DNA of 64,000 nucleotides. It comes from Chiridota heheva (Eukaryota > Echinodermata > Holothuroidea > Apodida > Chiridotidae). The notes beneath the pieces were generated by a model. That model was not told where the DNA came from. It ran no database searches and worked only from the letters and a program-made list of their open reading frames with translations. Location of the stretch: the NCBI GenBank assembly GCA_020152595.1, contig JAIGNY010003263.1, positions 57,501 through 121,500 of the forward strand, written 5' to 3'. Of the stretch, positions 11,080 through 21,649 are shown in pieces. Numbering within the stretch: position 1 is the stretch's first letter; each line of letters opens with the position of its first letter. A program made the position numbers and the translations under genes.

Positions 11080-11890
11080 CTTAAGCGACCTTTGACCTCA
11101 AGTGATCTTCCCTTAAGTAACATTTGAAATCGAAAGTAGCGTCAGAATTTAAAACAACGGGAGCATTCACTGAAAATTTTTCCCGTGTTTAACATTTCAT
11201 CAGAACAAAATGGCAAAATGCTTAACTGCGCGAGGCTTAACTTGATGCACAATCTGAAGAAGGGGAAAAGAATGTCAGACGTAAGTGACCATTTACATTG
11301 ACCTTAGAACTAAAACTCATGGGGGGATATCAGTCCACACTATCTTTATCAATCAATATACATAAATACATTTTGAAAATAGCAATTGAGGGCACGGTCA
11401 AAAACATGCACACAATTTGACTCCAAATGAACTTTTGAACTTATAAAGTGACATAAATTTAATATTCAAGGTCCTACCACTAATAATTTATATTCTATCT
11501 TGTTAGTTAATTAAGTACCAATGAAGTTAGATAAGGCAAAGAGCTTCTTTGGATAAGGTTAAAAAAAAAATACAATAAATGAGAATAAAAGTGTATTTAA
11601 GGCTGAATTTAGCCATTTTTACATTCGGTGACCTTTGACCTTGAATTTAATCATCAAGATCATAATCATTGGTGGCATCTACCCTCACACTAGCCTGTAA
11701 ATGATTGATTTCGCATAGATGCCTCCGATTATAACAATTAAAATTACATCCAAAGTGAAAATGATACGTTGACTGGTGTGCTTCATATATGTACAAGCAT
11801 AAGAAAAATTTCATTTGATTTTTTTTTGGAAAAAATATCATTTGATTTTTTGGGGTTGGGGATAGGGAAAGTACAATATCTGCAATAAGC
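11080..11890 (-). repeat. Dispersed ~0.8 kb repeat, right copy of an inverted pair
   Basis: Reverse-complement match to 4540-5400 (same order of landmarks, including GAAAGTACAATATCTGCAAT and the TGACCTTTGACC motifs). It is followed directly by the long TA tract at 11916, so the outer border here is microsatellite. Confidence 0.7.
11629..11641 (-). promoter_or_regulatory. Perfect DR1 nuclear-receptor-type site
   Basis: TGACCTTTGACCT is the complement of AGGTCAAAGGTCA, the consensus DR1 site bound by RXR, HNF4 and COUP-TF type receptors in animals. It lies in a repeat. A near match (CGACCTTTGACCT) is at about 11087. Function is not shown. Confidence 0.45.
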
Positions 11891-11906
11891 AGACTATATC
11901 GGAATC

Positions 11907-12121
<215 letters not shown>

Positions 12122-12589
12122 CGTTTGATAGTTCTTTTAACAAAGATTTAAATTCATGCAAAATCCCGAAAAACCCAGGTTGACCTCATTTGACATTTCT
12201 GAACCTTAAAATGCTAATTCAGCGATGGCATCCATCCTCATGGTCTACCTTAATCTATGATCAGTACATCTAGCATGGATACCTTCCATTAACAAACAGT
12301 ATGTTGATATAAAGTAAAAAAAATCATGTTGGCTGGTCTACCATTAGAAGTGGACTAAATTTAAACACTTTTTTTTTTTTTTTCTCTTTTGGAAATTTTC
12401 GAACCCCTCACTGTTTTGATACTGGTTACGCCACTGCAGTTCTAAGTGTTCAGTACCAGTGTGGTGGTCTGCAACATGCAACCTTTTATTTCATGCATTT
12501 TCTTAACTCAGTAGTTGTCTTGCTCATCTGCATAGCAGTCAGTCTTCCACATACATGGATTTCTTGCAAAGATTGAGTTTTTATATTCC

Positions 12590-12960
12590 TTTTTAAAGGA
12601 TTAGTTCAGGGGTCAAGCAAGTTAATTTTATTTGAAAGAGGACTTCAAAAGAAACAAAGTGGTGAAAAATCTTTAAAAATTGTATTCCGTTAAGGATATA
12701 TTCAATTTTAAAGCTCTGTCTTATCTGTATTAAAATGTCTGGTGTTATAAATTTACTATGAAAAGTTGGCGTCTTCATCCTCACATTTTTAGCAATTGCC
12801 AATGTATCTTAAAGAAAGTTTATTTAATTTGTCCCTATTCAAATGATTTTTCCTCCAACCTTCTTCAAGTGGTATCTTATAAATACCCTTCCTAGATTCA
12901 GTTTAACTACTTTTTTGACATATCCCATGGTTTTTAAGCAAACAAATCGCAGGGGAAAAA
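12590..12960 (+). repeat. Truncated copy of the 61.1 kb foldback element
   Basis: From TTAAAGGATTAGTTCAGGGG through TACCCTTCCTAGATTCAGTT to CATATCCCATGGTTTTTAAG, this follows the left arm and centre of the element at 61125-61694. The inverted right arm is missing, so this copy lost one terminus. Confidence 0.75.
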
Positions 12961-13087
12961 ATCGCTAAACTTTTAACAAATTAAATTTCTTCTAAAATTT
13001 CATCAGATCAGAACGTGCATCGAATAAGCGTTTTTAGCATGGTATATGAAAATTGAAGATGAAAATTAAGCCAAAGTATAACAGATT

Positions 13088-13246
13088 TACAATCTTGGAC
13101 AAAATCAATTGTCGCATTCTTAAGCCCCTTGTACCCCGCCTCAATGTTGCAATCAAGAAGGATCCACCGAGGAGACACTTGTTTCCAGCAACATTGAAAT
13201 GGAATACAAGGGGAAAAGAGCGATAACAATTTTGTCCACGATTGTA
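13088..13246. mobile_element. Small MITE-like element with TACAATCTTGGACAAAA termini
   Basis: The left end TACAATCTTGGACAAAATC and the right end ATTTTGTCCACGATTGTA are inverted repeats around a ~120-bp centre, with a second inverted pair inside (CCCCTTGTA and TACAAGGGG). There is no coding capacity. The element at 53059-53226 has the same terminal sequence. The superfamily is uncertain; the TA at each end would fit a Tc1/mariner-type target. Confidence 0.7.
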
Positions 13247-13408
13247 GATCAGGCATTCAGGAGGGCGAAAATATTGTGATAAGGTTCAGTACACAACACT
13301 GATCGAAAACACAAATCTATGATCCCCGACAAAAGTAACTGGTAAATGACACAAACCTCGTTGATATCCTCAATATTGACATTTGTGCAACCAATATAAA
13401 AAGCGCGC

Positions 13409-13448
13409 AGGGGGAGGTAGGGGGGGAGGAAGGGGGGAGGAAGGGGGG
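13409..13448 (+). other. G-run cluster, G-quadruplex-capable
   Basis: Four G runs of five or six with short AGGTA or AGGAA linkers occur within 40 bp. The pattern satisfies a standard G-quadruplex motif on the + strand. No gene is adjacent. Confidence 0.6.
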
Positions 13449-13835
13449 TATGTGCTTGTAAATATATGTGAATGAGACGCAAATTGAAAGGACGTGAATA
13501 TCTAGTGTTTTGTTTCATTAATTTTGTCTGAATGCCTATCTGCCTATGCAAATTTATTAGACTGTTAGACAGTGTTATGAGGAACGTGAAAACTTGTGAG
13601 AAGAATGCAAAATGTGCCGTGGTTGTTAAAGCACTGTCTTAGCAAGTCTTCCGCCGGAGAACGGGACAACATGCCAATGTCAGGGGAATTGCTGTATTGA
13701 TAGAGATGTTGGCGTGGCAGAAGAATTTAGACTGGGTTGGGTCCTAATGTAGCTTTAGTTAACGTGGCAGGGAAAGTTGAGTTTGGATATTGCGGATTTA
13801 TGGCGGGACTTAAACTGTTTTTTGGTGCCAGCCCA

Positions 13836-14170
13836 CTGGTCTGAAGGCCCACTAGTCTGAAAATTCAATAGTCCGAAAAAAAGGTCCACTAGTCCGAAGG
13901 TCCGATATTCCGAAGGTTAGGATATACCTTGGACTATTACACCTTCAAACTATTGGGCCTTCGGACTATCGGCCCAATAGTCCGAAGACCCACGGTCCGA
14001 AGGTTCGATAGTCCGAAGGTATACATTTACCCTAACCTTCGGACTATTGAGCCTTTGGACTAGTGACCTTCGATATATCGGACCTTCGGAATAGTGGGCC
14101 TTTTTTTCGGACTATTAAACCCTCAGACTAGTGAGCCTTTATTTCAGACTACTGAACTTTCAGAATAATT
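13836..14170. repeat. Foldback element built from AGTCCGAAGG motifs
   Basis: The left side carries CTAGTCCGAAGGTCCGAT motifs and the right side carries the complement CTTCGGACTAT in mirrored order, so the whole ~335 bp can fold on itself. The centre contains ATTGGGCC and GGCCCAAT flanking TTCGGACTATC-type sequence. Matching left and right landmarks include CCGAAAAAAAGG / CCTTTTTTTCGG and CGAAGGTTAGG / CCTAACCTTCG. Confidence 0.85.
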
Positions 14171-14479
14171 GGAATTTGGACCAGTAAGCGGACACTGTTT
14201 TTCTTATATTTAGACAGTGAGGGGGTGGGGGGGGGCAGAAGAAATGGTTTTAAAAACTGCATGGATCACGCTGCGTTCGAAAAACGGAGGATGCCCGAAT
14301 GGTTAGTTGAATTTTTTGTCGAATAAGTTGCATGAATGGGCTTGGCGTATGTAAGGAAACCACGAACCGAGCATGACTTGGTCGGTGAGTGACATGTGGA
14401 GGAAAATAATCCTATTTTTCCAGCGAAAGGTCTTTGCCAGCTCAAGGTAGCAGACACTGCCAATTAATTGCTGAAGATA

Positions 14480-15095
14480 TAAAGAAATAATATGTAAGAT
14501 TGGTTCAAATTTGACACCAAACCTGCAGTCACTGGGAGCGTGTCTTTATGTGTTGCCGCCACGTGGCAATTGTGCATCTTTTAAAAAAAAAATGGCAAAA
14601 TGTTCGAATCTTTTGAATTTCTTGAAAAAGTTTGGCATTATTTACAAAATTATGGCAACAGAGTGTATATAAAAATCTCGACAAAATGCATTGTGAAAAT
14701 TGTTCAATAAAGAAAAAGTCTTCATTCCTTGACAAAACAATCTCACTTCTGGACTATGTACAGATCACGTAACATCTGCACTCTTTTTGAAATTTGCAAA
14801 AAGTATTTATAGTTATAAACATTTAATAAAACATAGCAGGTAAAGGACAAACTCCCAATTTTCCCCTTCCACCCCATCCACCAAACCCGCAAAATAAAAT
14901 AAAATAAAAACAAAGGGACCAATTACTTTCCCACACTGATAATGCTGATAAAAATGTATATATACAAATTGGGCTCAAATGTTGCGTATATTTTCAAGCT
15001 GCATTTTAAAAACCTAAAGTGATTTTCAAGCCTACCTATTAATTTCAAAACAATAACACAATTTGTTAAGCCTTAACACAGAAGTATCTAACCCT
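14480..15095. other. Unassigned intergenic sequence
   Basis: No domain, RNA gene or clear repeat was seen. The segment is AT-rich, with a small AAATA repeat near 14890. Confidence 0.4.
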
Positions 15096-15103
15096 AACGC
15101 GCA

Positions 15104-15296
15104 CACTCTAAAAAAGATTGGCCAACTTTGACAAAATGGAACGACCATAACATGGTCAAATTTAACCACAATATGGTAAATATTTAAAAATTTGACCATA
15201 TTGTGGTCACATTTGTTGTTTAATTTTGACCAAATTTGGTTCGGTGCAGATTTGACCATGTTATGGTCAAAATTGGACCATACCTTTTTAGAGGGC
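15104..15296. mobile_element. MITE-like element with internal GACCAT palindromes
   Basis: The ends CACTCTAAAAAAG and CTTTTTAGAG are inverted. The interior repeats the palindrome TTTGACCATRTTRTGGTCAAA in several versions (about 15140-15275), so the element folds into multiple small hairpins. No coding capacity. Confidence 0.65.
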
Positions 15297-15745
15297 GGAG
15301 TGTTATGTCCGATCTATTTCTCCACCCTAACGCGACTTTTCTTTATTTTTTAAGGTCGTATGCGGATTTTTTTAAGCCACATTGAAATTTTCAATCCTAA
15401 CGCAGATTTATGAGCCCACAATCCATTAACACAGATTTGTAAGCCAGCACCGATGTTTTTATTTTTAACCCTATTACCTATCTTAAGCCTACCTCTTAAT
15501 TTCGAAGCCCTAACGCAGATTTGTAAGCCTAAAAAAAGCTGGATTTTTGAATCTCAAATGTGGATTTTTTAATCACATTAGTAAAAGATACGACATATAA
15601 AAGTGGTTCAGCTGACGTCGTAAAATTACATGACTTTGTTTACATCGCCATTTTGTAGAGCAGGAACACTGTCGTCTGCTATGCACTTAATTAGAATTAC
15701 ATACGTTTGCATGTAGTTATATAAGATTATTTTTGTAAGATAATT

Positions 15746-15926
15746 ATGCCGCAATCTTCCTGTACCGTTGGTTGCACTACAGTCTGATAGTAGACGTGCA
15801 TGTGTCGGGAAATAAAAAGACGTTTTCTTTATTTGATCCTGATCGACATTCGAAGTGGGTTTCTACTGTACGACGCGACGGCTTTCAACCTTCGGTTCAG
15901 GGTTTGCAGCGAGCACTTTATATCAG
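15746..15926 (+). pseudogene. Broken THAP-domain exon
   Basis: ATG at 15746 opens MPQSSCTVGC, the usual start of a THAP zinc finger (M-P-x-x-C-x-V-x-G-C), but stops follow at once. In other frames the rest of the domain is recognisable in order: FSLFDPDRHSKW, STVRRDGFQPS, and after one more shift VCSEHFISG, which supplies the final C and H of the C2CH zinc site. A GTATGT donor follows at 15927. THAP domains bind DNA and occur in host regulators and in P-element-type transposases. At least two frameshifts make this a pseudogene. No transposase catalytic region is visible nearby, so its origin cannot be decided. Confidence 0.65.
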
Positions 15927-16129
15927 GTATGTAGGCTTTGTCTGAGTATAACAAACAAACAGATGGCGTTCACGTAAAATTTTCTCTTCGTACTCCCGGT
16001 GAATATACAAAACTTACAAAAAATGTGAAGTGAAATCGGAATCCAACAAAAAACTGCAATCAGTAAATTTCGCTGAACTGGTAGATAGGTTAAGATGCAG
16101 TATGTTTGTTGTAGGTGTGATGTGACTGA

Positions 16130-17000
16130 GCTGTGTGAAATGCAACGACGCCTTTTCTGCAAAATTCCCCCACCCCCTTCCACACACACACAGAGTGTCA
16201 CACTCTGTGGATTTCGGGTTCTCTCATAAACCACAATTTTCATGTTTAACCCATACTAAATAATACCCACGACAGAATGAACATAATAAAACAGGCTTTC
16301 ATGACTATCGTAGTTTTGCGTCTATGTGCATGGGGACTCCCCTCCCCTCCACACACACACACATACACACACACACCCACACACACATGCACACACACAC
16401 TGTGGGTTTTCCGAATTTCTCAGAAACCGCGACATTCATGTTCAACCCATACTAAATATTCTCCTGAAAGAATGAGCCTGATAAAAATTGTTTTGGGGAC
16501 TACAGTTTTTTGTTTTGTTGGCTTTGTGCATGGAGAGTGCACTCCAATTTGTGGATTTTCTCAATCTTTAGATACCGCAATTTGTATTGTCAACCCATAC
16601 TAAATATTCCCCCCCCCCCCCCCGAAAGAATGAGCCTATTAAAATGGTTTTGGGACTACAGTTTTTCTGTTTTCACGGTCGATTTTTGTTAGGGGCGCTT
16701 TGTGCATGGGAGTGCCCCACACCGTGAGTTTTCTGAATCTCTCATATACTGCGATTTCTAGTGTCAACCCATTTTAAATAGTCCTCACCGAAACAATGAG
16801 CCTAACAAAACAAGTTTTCATTAATTTTGTTGGCTTGTATTATGAATAGATGCTCCCGCCCCTCCCCCACACTGTGGGGTTTCTGAATCTCAAATACCGC
16901 GGTTTTTAGTGTCAAACCATGCTAAATAGTCCCCCCGAAAGAATGAGTATAGTAATAAAGGTTTTTGTGACTACAGATTGTTTGTTCCAATGCGATAGAT
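16130..17000 (+). repeat. ~155-bp tandem repeat array, first block
   Basis: Units share GAAAGAATGAGCCTAATAAA, GGGGACTACAGTTTTT, GGCTTTGTGCATGG, CACACTGTGGGTTTTCTGAA and CAACCCATACTAAATA. The AATGAG landmark falls at about 16277, 16471, 16628, 16795 and 16942, so spacing is 147-194 bp; the longest interval carries a CA microsatellite. The array continues at 17960 after an interruption. Confidence 0.85.
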
Positions 17001-17004
17001 GCGA

Positions 17005-18000
17005 TAGCATCAGGAGCTATGCGGTTATGATGCCGCGCGCGCGTGTGTTTGACGGTCAGCTTGTAAACACGATATCTAAAAAACAATACACTGAATTCAT
17101 GTCATATGTGGTACACAGAAGGCCCATGGTTCGTAAATGTGTCCTATCGTTTTTGATGGTGATGTCATGCATATTTATGAGGCGGGGCTTAATGTTAAAA
17201 TTTTGAAATATTCATATTTTAACAACCACACGCCGATTTTATTTCATATTTAGCAGAATTATTACGTTAGCTGGTGTGTACATGTTCATGATGTAAAAAC
17301 GTTGAATTTCTTTGATATGCATAGTGGGCGGAGCTTAATATGATTTTGCTGAAAAGAGCTTGTAAACACAGTGTCGCAAGAACGGTAAACTGGATTGATG
17401 TCATATTTAATACACAGATAGCCCATGGTCTGAGATGTGTCCTAATGTTTGTGGTGGTGATATCATGCATATTAATAAGTGGGCAGGGCTTAAAGTGAAC
17501 ATTTAAAAAAAGTGTTATTAAAATGAGCAACTGTATGTTCGTTTTGTATCATATTGAGCATGATAATATTGCTGGTTATTGTGTACATGCTTATGTTATC
17601 AACAGAATATGCATGGTAGACGTGGCTTGATGTGAAAGTGCTAAGTGATGTAAACACCATATGTCGTACACAGATGGGTCAAGGCACATATGTTTTAATG
17701 TTGTGGTAGTGATGTCATATTACTGAGTTGGCGGGGCTTACTGAAAAATTCTTGCAATAGGATAAATGAGCAACCTTTTTTACATCATACTTGCTATGAT
17801 AATGTTTTTAATTACTGTGCAAATCCTAAAGTTGTCAACATTTTTATTGATCTGCATGGTGGGTGTGGCTTATGAATAGATATCATGGAACGAATATTTC
17901 ATGTTATGCAATAGCATGACAGTTGATAAAAAAATTTGCAAATAAATCAGCTTATGAAGAAAAAAAAAGCATTGGGACCACAAAACCTTTTGGTTCTGGT
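17005..18000 (+). repeat. 270-290 bp repeat array, interrupting the ~155-bp array
   Basis: Diverged units carry AGCTTGTAAACAC, CAGATAGCCCATGGTCTG, ATCATGCATATTAATAAGTG and GGGGCTTAATGT. The array ends with CAAAACCTTTTGGTTCTGGTT-type sequence, as does the array at 44545-45085, and lies between units of the ~155-bp array. It is best read as an insertion into it. Confidence 0.75.
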
Positions 18001-18330
18001 TTGTTTTGTCTGCTTGGTGCATTGGGAAGTGCCCCCACACGGTTTCCTGAATCTCTCAGATACCGCGATGTTTAGTGTCAACCCATACTAAATAGTCTCC
18101 CGAAAGAATGAGTATAATAATAAAGGTTTTGGTGACTACAGGTTTTTTGTTTGTTTTTGCCGGCTTTGTGCAGGGGCAGTGCCCCACACTGGGTTTTCTT
18201 AATCTCTCAGAAACCGCAACATTTATGTTCAACCCAAACTTAATATTCCCCCGAAAGAATGAGCCTAATAAAAATTGTTTTGGGGACTAAATTTTTCGTT
18301 TTTCGGCTTTGTGCAGGGAGAGAATGGGAA
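17960..18330 (+). repeat. ~155-bp tandem repeat array, second block
   Basis: Same unit as 16130-17000 (AATGAG landmarks at about 18105 and 18258). The last unit runs into the purine-rich minisatellite. Confidence 0.85.
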
Positions 18331-18830
18331 GTCTAGAGAGGGCGGAAATGGGGAGCCTGTGGAGGGAGGGAATGTGGAGCTTGGAGAGGGACGGAATGTG
18401 AAACCAGAAGATAATTTGAAGCCAGTGGGAGGGAACGGGGAGCCTATTGAGAGAGGGAATATGGAGCTTGGAGAGGGACGGAATGTGAAACCAGAAGATA
18501 ATTTGAAGCCTGGAGAGGAAGGGAATGGGGAGCCTGGTGGGAGAGGGAATTGGGAGCCTGAAGAGGGGGAATGGAAACTTGGAGAGTGGGGATTAAGGAG
18601 CATGGACAAAAGGGAATAGGGAGTCTTGAAAGGGCGCCTTTCCTTTTGGATCAGGAACTATCTGGGGAGGGAACGGGGAGACTAAAGATGGGGGGATGGA
18701 AGCTTGAGAGTGGGCATTGGGGAGCCTAGAGAGAATGGGGAGCTTGGAGGGGAAAGGGAGCCTGGGGAGAATGGGAAGCTTGGGGAGGGATTGGTGGAGC
18801 GTGAACGGGAGAGGAAATATGAACCTCCAA
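18310..18830. repeat. Purine-rich GGAG(C/G)-type minisatellite
   Basis: The + strand is almost entirely purine, with repeats such as GGGGAGCCTGGAGAGGGA. A block of about 80 bp starting GGAATGTGGAGCTTGGAGAG occurs twice (from about 18370 and 18457). The open frame over it (many G, E, P and N residues) and the antisense proline/serine frames are low-complexity artefacts. Confidence 0.75.
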
Positions 18831-18959
18831 TTCCAACTGTATATCTGAACCAGTTTATCACCATTGCTAATGCCATACATTTCCTCCAGACAAGATTAAT
18901 CTCCATATGAAGATGTGGCCCCACTGAAATCAAGATGCTGGCTACGCCACTGGTGACCA

Positions 18960-19560
18960 TGGGTAAATTTCAGGAAAACAGGAGCGATTGTAAGAGAGAG
19001 AATATTCCTTCACCGTAGACTTTCCACCACTGTATGCTTCAAAGGCGAGTTTCGTGGAATTGCTACAGTAATACACGGAATCCATAGCAAGTATTATAAA
19101 GGTAGTGGGCTAGGAAGAACACTATATGCGTCATAAAATTGTAAATCTGTGTGGCAAAATGGTAGCAAAGTCTAAAGTCCCCTCGCCGTTTTCGAAATAT
19201 TAGAAATAATATAAATAAAGCTAGGCTTTTTGGAGCAAAGCAGCCATTTTGAAAATTCAAATGTCTTTCAACACAATGATTTTTAATATTTCAAGTACAT
19301 AAATTATAAACTATGACATTTTATTGCAACATCTAAACAATATGGCTGCATGACTTCAGTATTCTCGCGTGTTATAAATGTTCCTATTAATAGACATGCT
19401 GCCGGACTGCTTGTAGGAATAAAATATTATTGTTTTGGTTTTTGTTTTGTTCCTTTTATTGTCCTCTACTATCAAATATATTAAAAGAAATTCCATGGAA
19501 ATATTCCTTTCATGCTCACGTCACACATACCATTCCATAACTATAAGGGGAAATGCTGAA
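18960..19560. other. Unassigned intergenic sequence
   Basis: No recognisable gene or repeat. AT-rich single-copy-looking sequence with short frames only. Confidence 0.4.
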
Positions 19561-19578
19561 TAGTGGTCAATAGCTCTG

Positions 19579-19872
19579 TGACCTTTGACCTTTTGACCCT
19601 AGAGTCTACGGGACAAAAATGCATGTACCAAGGCACCATGGTAAAACATGGGGTTGGTACAGGTCTTATACTTTTTTACTTTAAAATGGCGCAAAATTTT
19701 GCATAAAAAGCACTTATTTGACCTTTGACCCATGACCTTTTGACCTCCAATTATATTCATTTTTTGTTAGAATTTTAAACTCCACCCACCTATACAATCT
19801 ATAAAGAAACCAAGTAATTCTTTCAAAAGATACAGCTATCACCCAAAACTTGTTTCATTTGACCTTTGACCC
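19579..19872 (-). promoter_or_regulatory. Cluster of DR1/DR2 AGGTCA-type sites
   Basis: TGACCTTTGACC occurs at 19579, 19719 and 19860, twice together with an additional TTTTGACC half-site (DR2). This matches nuclear receptor response-element architecture, but the surrounding sequence resembles the dispersed repeat at 4.5 and 11.1 kb, so the sites may simply be transposon-borne. Confidence 0.4.
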
Positions 19873-20034
19873 CAAAACGTTGAACGTAAAAGTTTCGGGT
19901 TAGGGGTATCCGTTCACCAATTTTAGTTTATCTGTATATTACAGTTTTTGAGTTATAAGCGACACTCACGCGGACAGACGCAAAAATCACCAAATTTTGT
20001 CCCGTTCCAGACGTATTATCCCTAACCCCTAATA

Positions 20035-20190
20035 TGGGGTCATCATAGGAGGCCCCTGGTGGCCCCCCCAGCCCCCTAATATCAATGGAGTTGCCATGTA
20101 GTATAGGAGGTGTAGGCATTTATTTATAGCCCCTTAATACCAAGGGGTGGTCATGTAGTATAAGAGGTGCAGGCAGTTATTTGCTTATAC
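20035..20190 (+). repeat. Short tandem duplication (~75 bp)
   Basis: The series CCCCTAATA, CATGTAGTATA, GGAGGTG or AGAGGTG, and AGGCA..TATTT occurs twice, at about 20070-20130 and 20140-20190. Confidence 0.6.
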
Positions 20191-20222
20191 AGCAAAGTGA
20201 CAACAATATCTCATCCCCACTG

Positions 20223-20464
<242 letters not shown>

Positions 20465-20639
20465 AGTGAATAGATAATAAAATAAACAAAGGTTCTACAA
20501 AAGGTAATAAAGGATCCGTCCCCCTTTGATGTTACACCAAAGAGCTTCCACATATAGAGAGCTGACGGTCGTAAAGTGTGGAACCTTTTGGTTGCACATT
20601 ATTCGCGCAATAACAGCTTATTAGTTGAAGTTTTTAATT

Positions 20640-21280
20640 CATGTATTTTTTTGATTGATTGCACTTTATTTCAACCCTAATACAAAATATAACAAAAAGT
20701 GACATATTTACAAATAAATTGATTTGGGGGAGCACTTAGAAGACACGAATGTATCTGTAGGTGATGTACCCCCTTACACAGTTACAAGAATTGAGAAAAA
20801 AACCAAAAAAAGAAAAGAAAGAAAAAAAAAATAAATAGTTACGATATATACATAAAATACCCAAAACGAAAAGTGAAGGACGAGTTAGTTTCTAGAATTA
20901 ATACTGGATTTGATAAGATGGGCTTTAAGTTTACTTTTAAAAGTCATGAAAATGGAACAATTTCTAAGATTGATTGGTAGGGAATTCCATATAAAAATGC
21001 CTTTGTATTGGATAAAATGTTGAAAGATATCAAGATTATAAACGTATATACGGTATACAAGGATATTTCGGTTTTTCTTGCATCGAAATCGTGCAGGCCT
21101 GTTGCCGTTTTTCGCAAGGATGGGGAAAGTGGCGTGGTTGCAGGGGGCATGGAGAACAGCCCCAGCGATGCTTTCTGAGTGGTCGCCAAAATCGTCCCGA
21201 TAAATATTTTAGGGCCATGGGAAAAGTTACTTGTTGATCGATAACTTCTTTCTATAATATTAAACAAGTAATATTCCATT
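20640..21280 (-). pseudogene. 3' end of a LINE (CR1/L2-like), minus strand
   Basis: On the minus strand a frame ends with IWNSLPINLRNCSIF, then TFKSKLKAHLIKS and a stop near 20900. This is the typical C-terminus of CR1/L2-like reverse transcriptases (WNSLP...FK..LK.HL). About 250 bp of AT-rich 3' UTR follow. Upstream sequence to 21280 is frameshifted. The copy is 5'-truncated. Confidence 0.65.
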
Positions 21281-21289
21281 TCCTCTCAG

Positions 21290-21625
21290 GTACGTTTCAG
21301 TTTTTAACAGGAATTTTCTTATTTTGGGGAAATTTCAATCTTTTTCGGGCAATTTTCTTTGATTTTCGGAAAATTTCCTTCATTTTTGTGAAATTTTTGT
21401 AACTTTTGGGAAAATCTCCTTCAATTTTCAGGAAATGTTGACAAATTTTTCAAACAATTTGTATTCAGTTTTACCAATTTATTTTAATTTTATGTTAAAA
21501 ATGTCTAAATTTGACCTGCCGGCAACAAAGAAAGCATAGGCCTACAATCAGACAGTCGACTTGGGGGTAAAATCAGGCAGTCAGGTATAAATTTCCCCCA
21601 GAAAATTTCCTTCATTTTTTCCTGT
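21290..21625. repeat. AT-rich GGAAATTTC(C/T)TTCATTTT-like repeat
   Basis: Imperfect repeats of the same type as positions 1-185, lying between two LINE remnants. Confidence 0.5.
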
Positions 21626-21649
21626 AGCATTTTAACATAAATGTATCAA

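Noticed and set aside
16277..16603. Frame with an apparent signal-peptide-like start (VLRLCAWG)
   Set aside because: It runs over the ~155-bp tandem repeat and a CA microsatellite; the same start recurs in each unit.
18275..18619. 114-codon G/E/P-rich frame with an antisense P/S-rich frame
   Set aside because: Low-complexity purine minisatellite; both strands are open and no signal peptide or domain is credible.
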